From: Nonomuraea aurantiaca
GTDB lineage: Bacteria; Actinomycetota; Actinomycetes; Streptosporangiales; Streptosporangiaceae
Assembly (NCBI RefSeq): GCF_020215705.1
Contig: NZ_JAIWNB010000038.1
Coordinates: 19,836-83,835, forward strand
Direction: 5' to 3'
DNA length: 64,000 nt
Shown here: positions 62,800 through 64,000 of the stretch, one piece after another
Layout: each line of letters opens with the position of its first letter
Position numbering within the stretch: position 1 is the first letter of the stretch
The notes under the pieces: generated by a model
Told to the model about the DNA's origin: nothing
Database searches by the model: none
The model's input: the letters and a program-made list of their open reading frames with translations, nothing else
Translations under genes and position numbers: made by a program

Positions 62800-63205
62800 C
62801 TCCCAGAGGACGAAGTCCTGCCCTATCAGGGACCATCGGCCCTGGGAACGCGGTGGCGCGATGTCCCCGGCCGGGTACGGAGTCCGATCCGTGACGAACC
62901 GGCCCGCCTCCACCACGACGGCGTCGACGGGCACCCAGTCACCGGCGGCGACCTCGACGATCCGGAGCACCGTGCCATCGCGCCGGAGCTTGGTCATCGG
63001 AGCACCAGTAGCTGACCAGCCCGGCGGTCAGCAACAGGATCGACAGCGGATCGGCGAGCTGGCGCATGGCTCTCGCCCGCACGGACGGCTGTTTGGGCGC
63101 GGGCAGCTCATTGGGCCCGTGCTCGGCCAGCAGTTGGGCGGCCTCAGACTCGGTCAGCCTAGTGAGGGGGTTCGGAACAGGACGGTCAGGGAAGGCGTCC
63201 GGCAC
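62800..63205 (-). pseudogene. P-type cation ATPase N-terminal remnant
   Basis: Two minus-strand pieces in different frames. LTESEAAQLLAEHGPNELPA with a following ADPLSILLLTAGL is the N-terminal domain and first helix. KLRRDGTVLRIVEVAAGDWV with a following PVDAVVVEAG is the start of the actuator domain. The second helix is deleted. It is a different copy from the remnant at 59830, on the opposite strand. Confidence 0.72.
62829..62842. promoter_or_regulatory. DevR-type box, GGGACCATCGGCCC
   Basis: Upstream of the Usp operon; a second site AGGACGAAGTCCT (62807-62819), symmetric but with a 3-base spacer, lies next to it. Confidence 0.62.
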
Positions 63206-63233
63206 ACCGATCGCCGGGCGCCTTCTGACGGTC

Positions 63234-63746
63234 TCAGGACGCCGGGATCAGGAAGGACGAGGCGAGGTGCCTGCCCCATTGCCTGGCTCGCTCCACCTCG
63301 CCGGCCACCAGCGGCCCCTGAGTTCCGGTGACGTAGAAGCTCTCGGCGGGCGAGGCCAAGGCCAGGCCGAGCCGACGTAACCGCTTGGCGACACCGCGCG
63401 CGGCCGAGCCGGGCATGCGCGGCTTGGCGATCCGCGTGTCGAAGGCGGCCGAGGCGAGTCTGGCCGACGGCGACCGAACAGTGGCCAGCCACTCCCGCAC
63501 CCCCTGCCCTTGGGAGAGCACCCGGCCCTGCTGGGCGGCCGATTGCCGGGTCGAGGCCCTGCTCATCCCGAAGGCGTGCGTCGGGCCGCCGACGACGAGC
63601 AGGCCGAGGTCCTCCCCGACCGAGGCGGGCGCGGAGCCGACCTCCAGGACCTCTGTCCTCATCGTGGTGGCCAGCCCTTCCGCCACCGCCTCGGCGATTT
63701 GCTTGGTGTTGCCGAACATGGACTCGTAAACGATCAGCGCGTACAT
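63234..63746 (-). CDS. Flavodoxin-like protein
   Basis: The 170-residue protein begins ALIVYESMFGNTKQIAEAVA, the FMN phosphate-binding loop of flavodoxins, and has VVGGPTHAFGMSR in the next FMN loop. It probably carries electrons or acts as an NAD(P)H:quinone reductase-like flavoprotein. GGAGG and GGAG lie before the ATG. Confidence 0.85.
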   Translation of the reverse strand: MYALIVYESMFGNTKQIAEAVAEGLATTMRTEVLEVGSAPASVGEDLGLLVVGGPTHAFGMSRASTRQSAAQQGRVLSQGQGVREWLATVRSPSARLASAAFDTRIAKPRMPGSAARGVAKRLRRLGLALASPAESFYVTGTQGPLVAGEVERARQWGRHLASSFLIPAS

Positions 63747-63764
63747 CTCCTGCCTCCTTCGGAC

Positions 63765-64000
63765 TCAGCTCCGCGCCGGTATCACCGGTTCGAGGTGGAA
63801 CATGCCGGTCACCACCTCGCCGCCCTCTTTCAGGTGATGGCTACGTCCGGCCACCGCCGACACGACATCGCGGGCGGTGATCATCCCGACCAGTCCCCTG
63901 CCGGACACCACGGGTACGGCGTCACAGCCGGCGTCGGTCATCACGGCCGCGACCCGGGTCAGCGGGTCGTCCGGCCGCACCCGCGGCCTGCGCTCACCGG
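63765..64000 (-). CDS. CBS-domain protein (C-terminal part, cut by the window edge)
   Basis: The frame is open to the last base. It contains AAVMTDAGCDAVPVVSGRGL then VGMITARDVVSAVA, the end of a CBS domain, and a 30-residue tail. The gene begins outside the window. It precedes the flavodoxin gene on the same strand with an 18-base gap, so they may be co-transcribed. Confidence 0.75.
   Translation of the reverse strand, partial: GERRPRVRPDDPLTRVAAVMTDAGCDAVPVVSGRGLVGMITARDVVSAVAGRSHHLKEGGEVVTGMFHLEPVIPARS

Noticed and set aside
60230..63331. A very long plus-strand open frame (over 1000 codons) across the Usp and DUF6544 genes
   Set aside because: It is antisense to two well-supported minus-strand genes, is Arg/Ser/Pro-rich with no domains, and is open only because of high GC content.
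1..64000. CRISPR array, tRNA or rRNA genes
   Set aside because: No regularly spaced direct repeats, no cloverleaf-like segment and no rRNA-like stretch was seen on reading both strands; a tRNAscan or Infernal run was not possible.

Overview
The window is very GC-rich, dense in genes on both strands, and reads as an actinomycete chromosome, most like the Streptosporangiales (Nonomuraea/Streptosporangium type). This placement rests on protein similarity from memory and on codon bias, not on a search. I see no rRNA, tRNA or CRISPR array.

The dominant signal is a DevR/DosR-type hypoxia (dormancy) regulon packed into one region. A clear DevR response regulator (49250-49891) and a DevS/DosT-type double-GAF histidine kinase (49931-51619) sit among genes whose families are the classic DosR regulon members of Mycobacterium tuberculosis: universal stress proteins, CBS-domain proteins, PPOX/flavin-reductase-like proteins, two Acg nitroreductases, a wax-ester/triacylglycerol synthase, a DUF1876 protein, a DUF1918 protein, a CtpF-like P-type ATPase, narGHJI and a NarK transporter. 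About 25 copies of a palindrome GGGAC-N4-GTCCC (usual form GGGACYTTCGKCCC), the same architecture as the mycobacterial DosR box, lie mostly in front of these genes.

Layout. 1-1.2 kb: a TniQ-like partial gene and the C-terminal half of a tyrosine recombinase (mobile-element edge). 1.4-10 kb: CBS-BON, PPOX and Usp genes mixed with gene fragments. 10.3-25 kb: a different block with two MarR-type regulators, an alpha/beta hydrolase-epimerase-monooxygenase operon, a second monooxygenase, two cation antiporters with CBS partners, and an ABC exporter. Five transcription units here begin with the same 19-nt element GCCGGGAAGTCTGGTCGGC, always on the coding strand about 30-40 nt before the start codon; I cannot assign it to a named family. 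25-38 kb: the P-type ATPase, DUF1876, a formate dehydrogenase (fusion NuoEF-like subunit plus molybdopterin subunit), Usp, acyltransferase, DoxX and CBS-BON. 38-48.5 kb: narGHJI, PPK2, PPOX, narK. 49-56 kb: devR, devS, acg pair, CBS-BON genes. 56-64 kb: GH65 phosphorylase fused in frame to an HTH-PPOX protein, PPOX, Usp, flavodoxin and P-type ATPase remnants.

Inferred physiology: oxygen loss or NO/CO is sensed by the heme-type kinase. DevR then switches on nitrate respiration and nitrate transport, formate oxidation, storage-lipid and polyphosphate metabolism, cation homeostasis and nucleotide-sensing CBS/Usp proteins. The many truncated paralogues (Usp, CBS-BON, P-ATPase, PPOX) show that the region grows and decays by local duplication and deletion.
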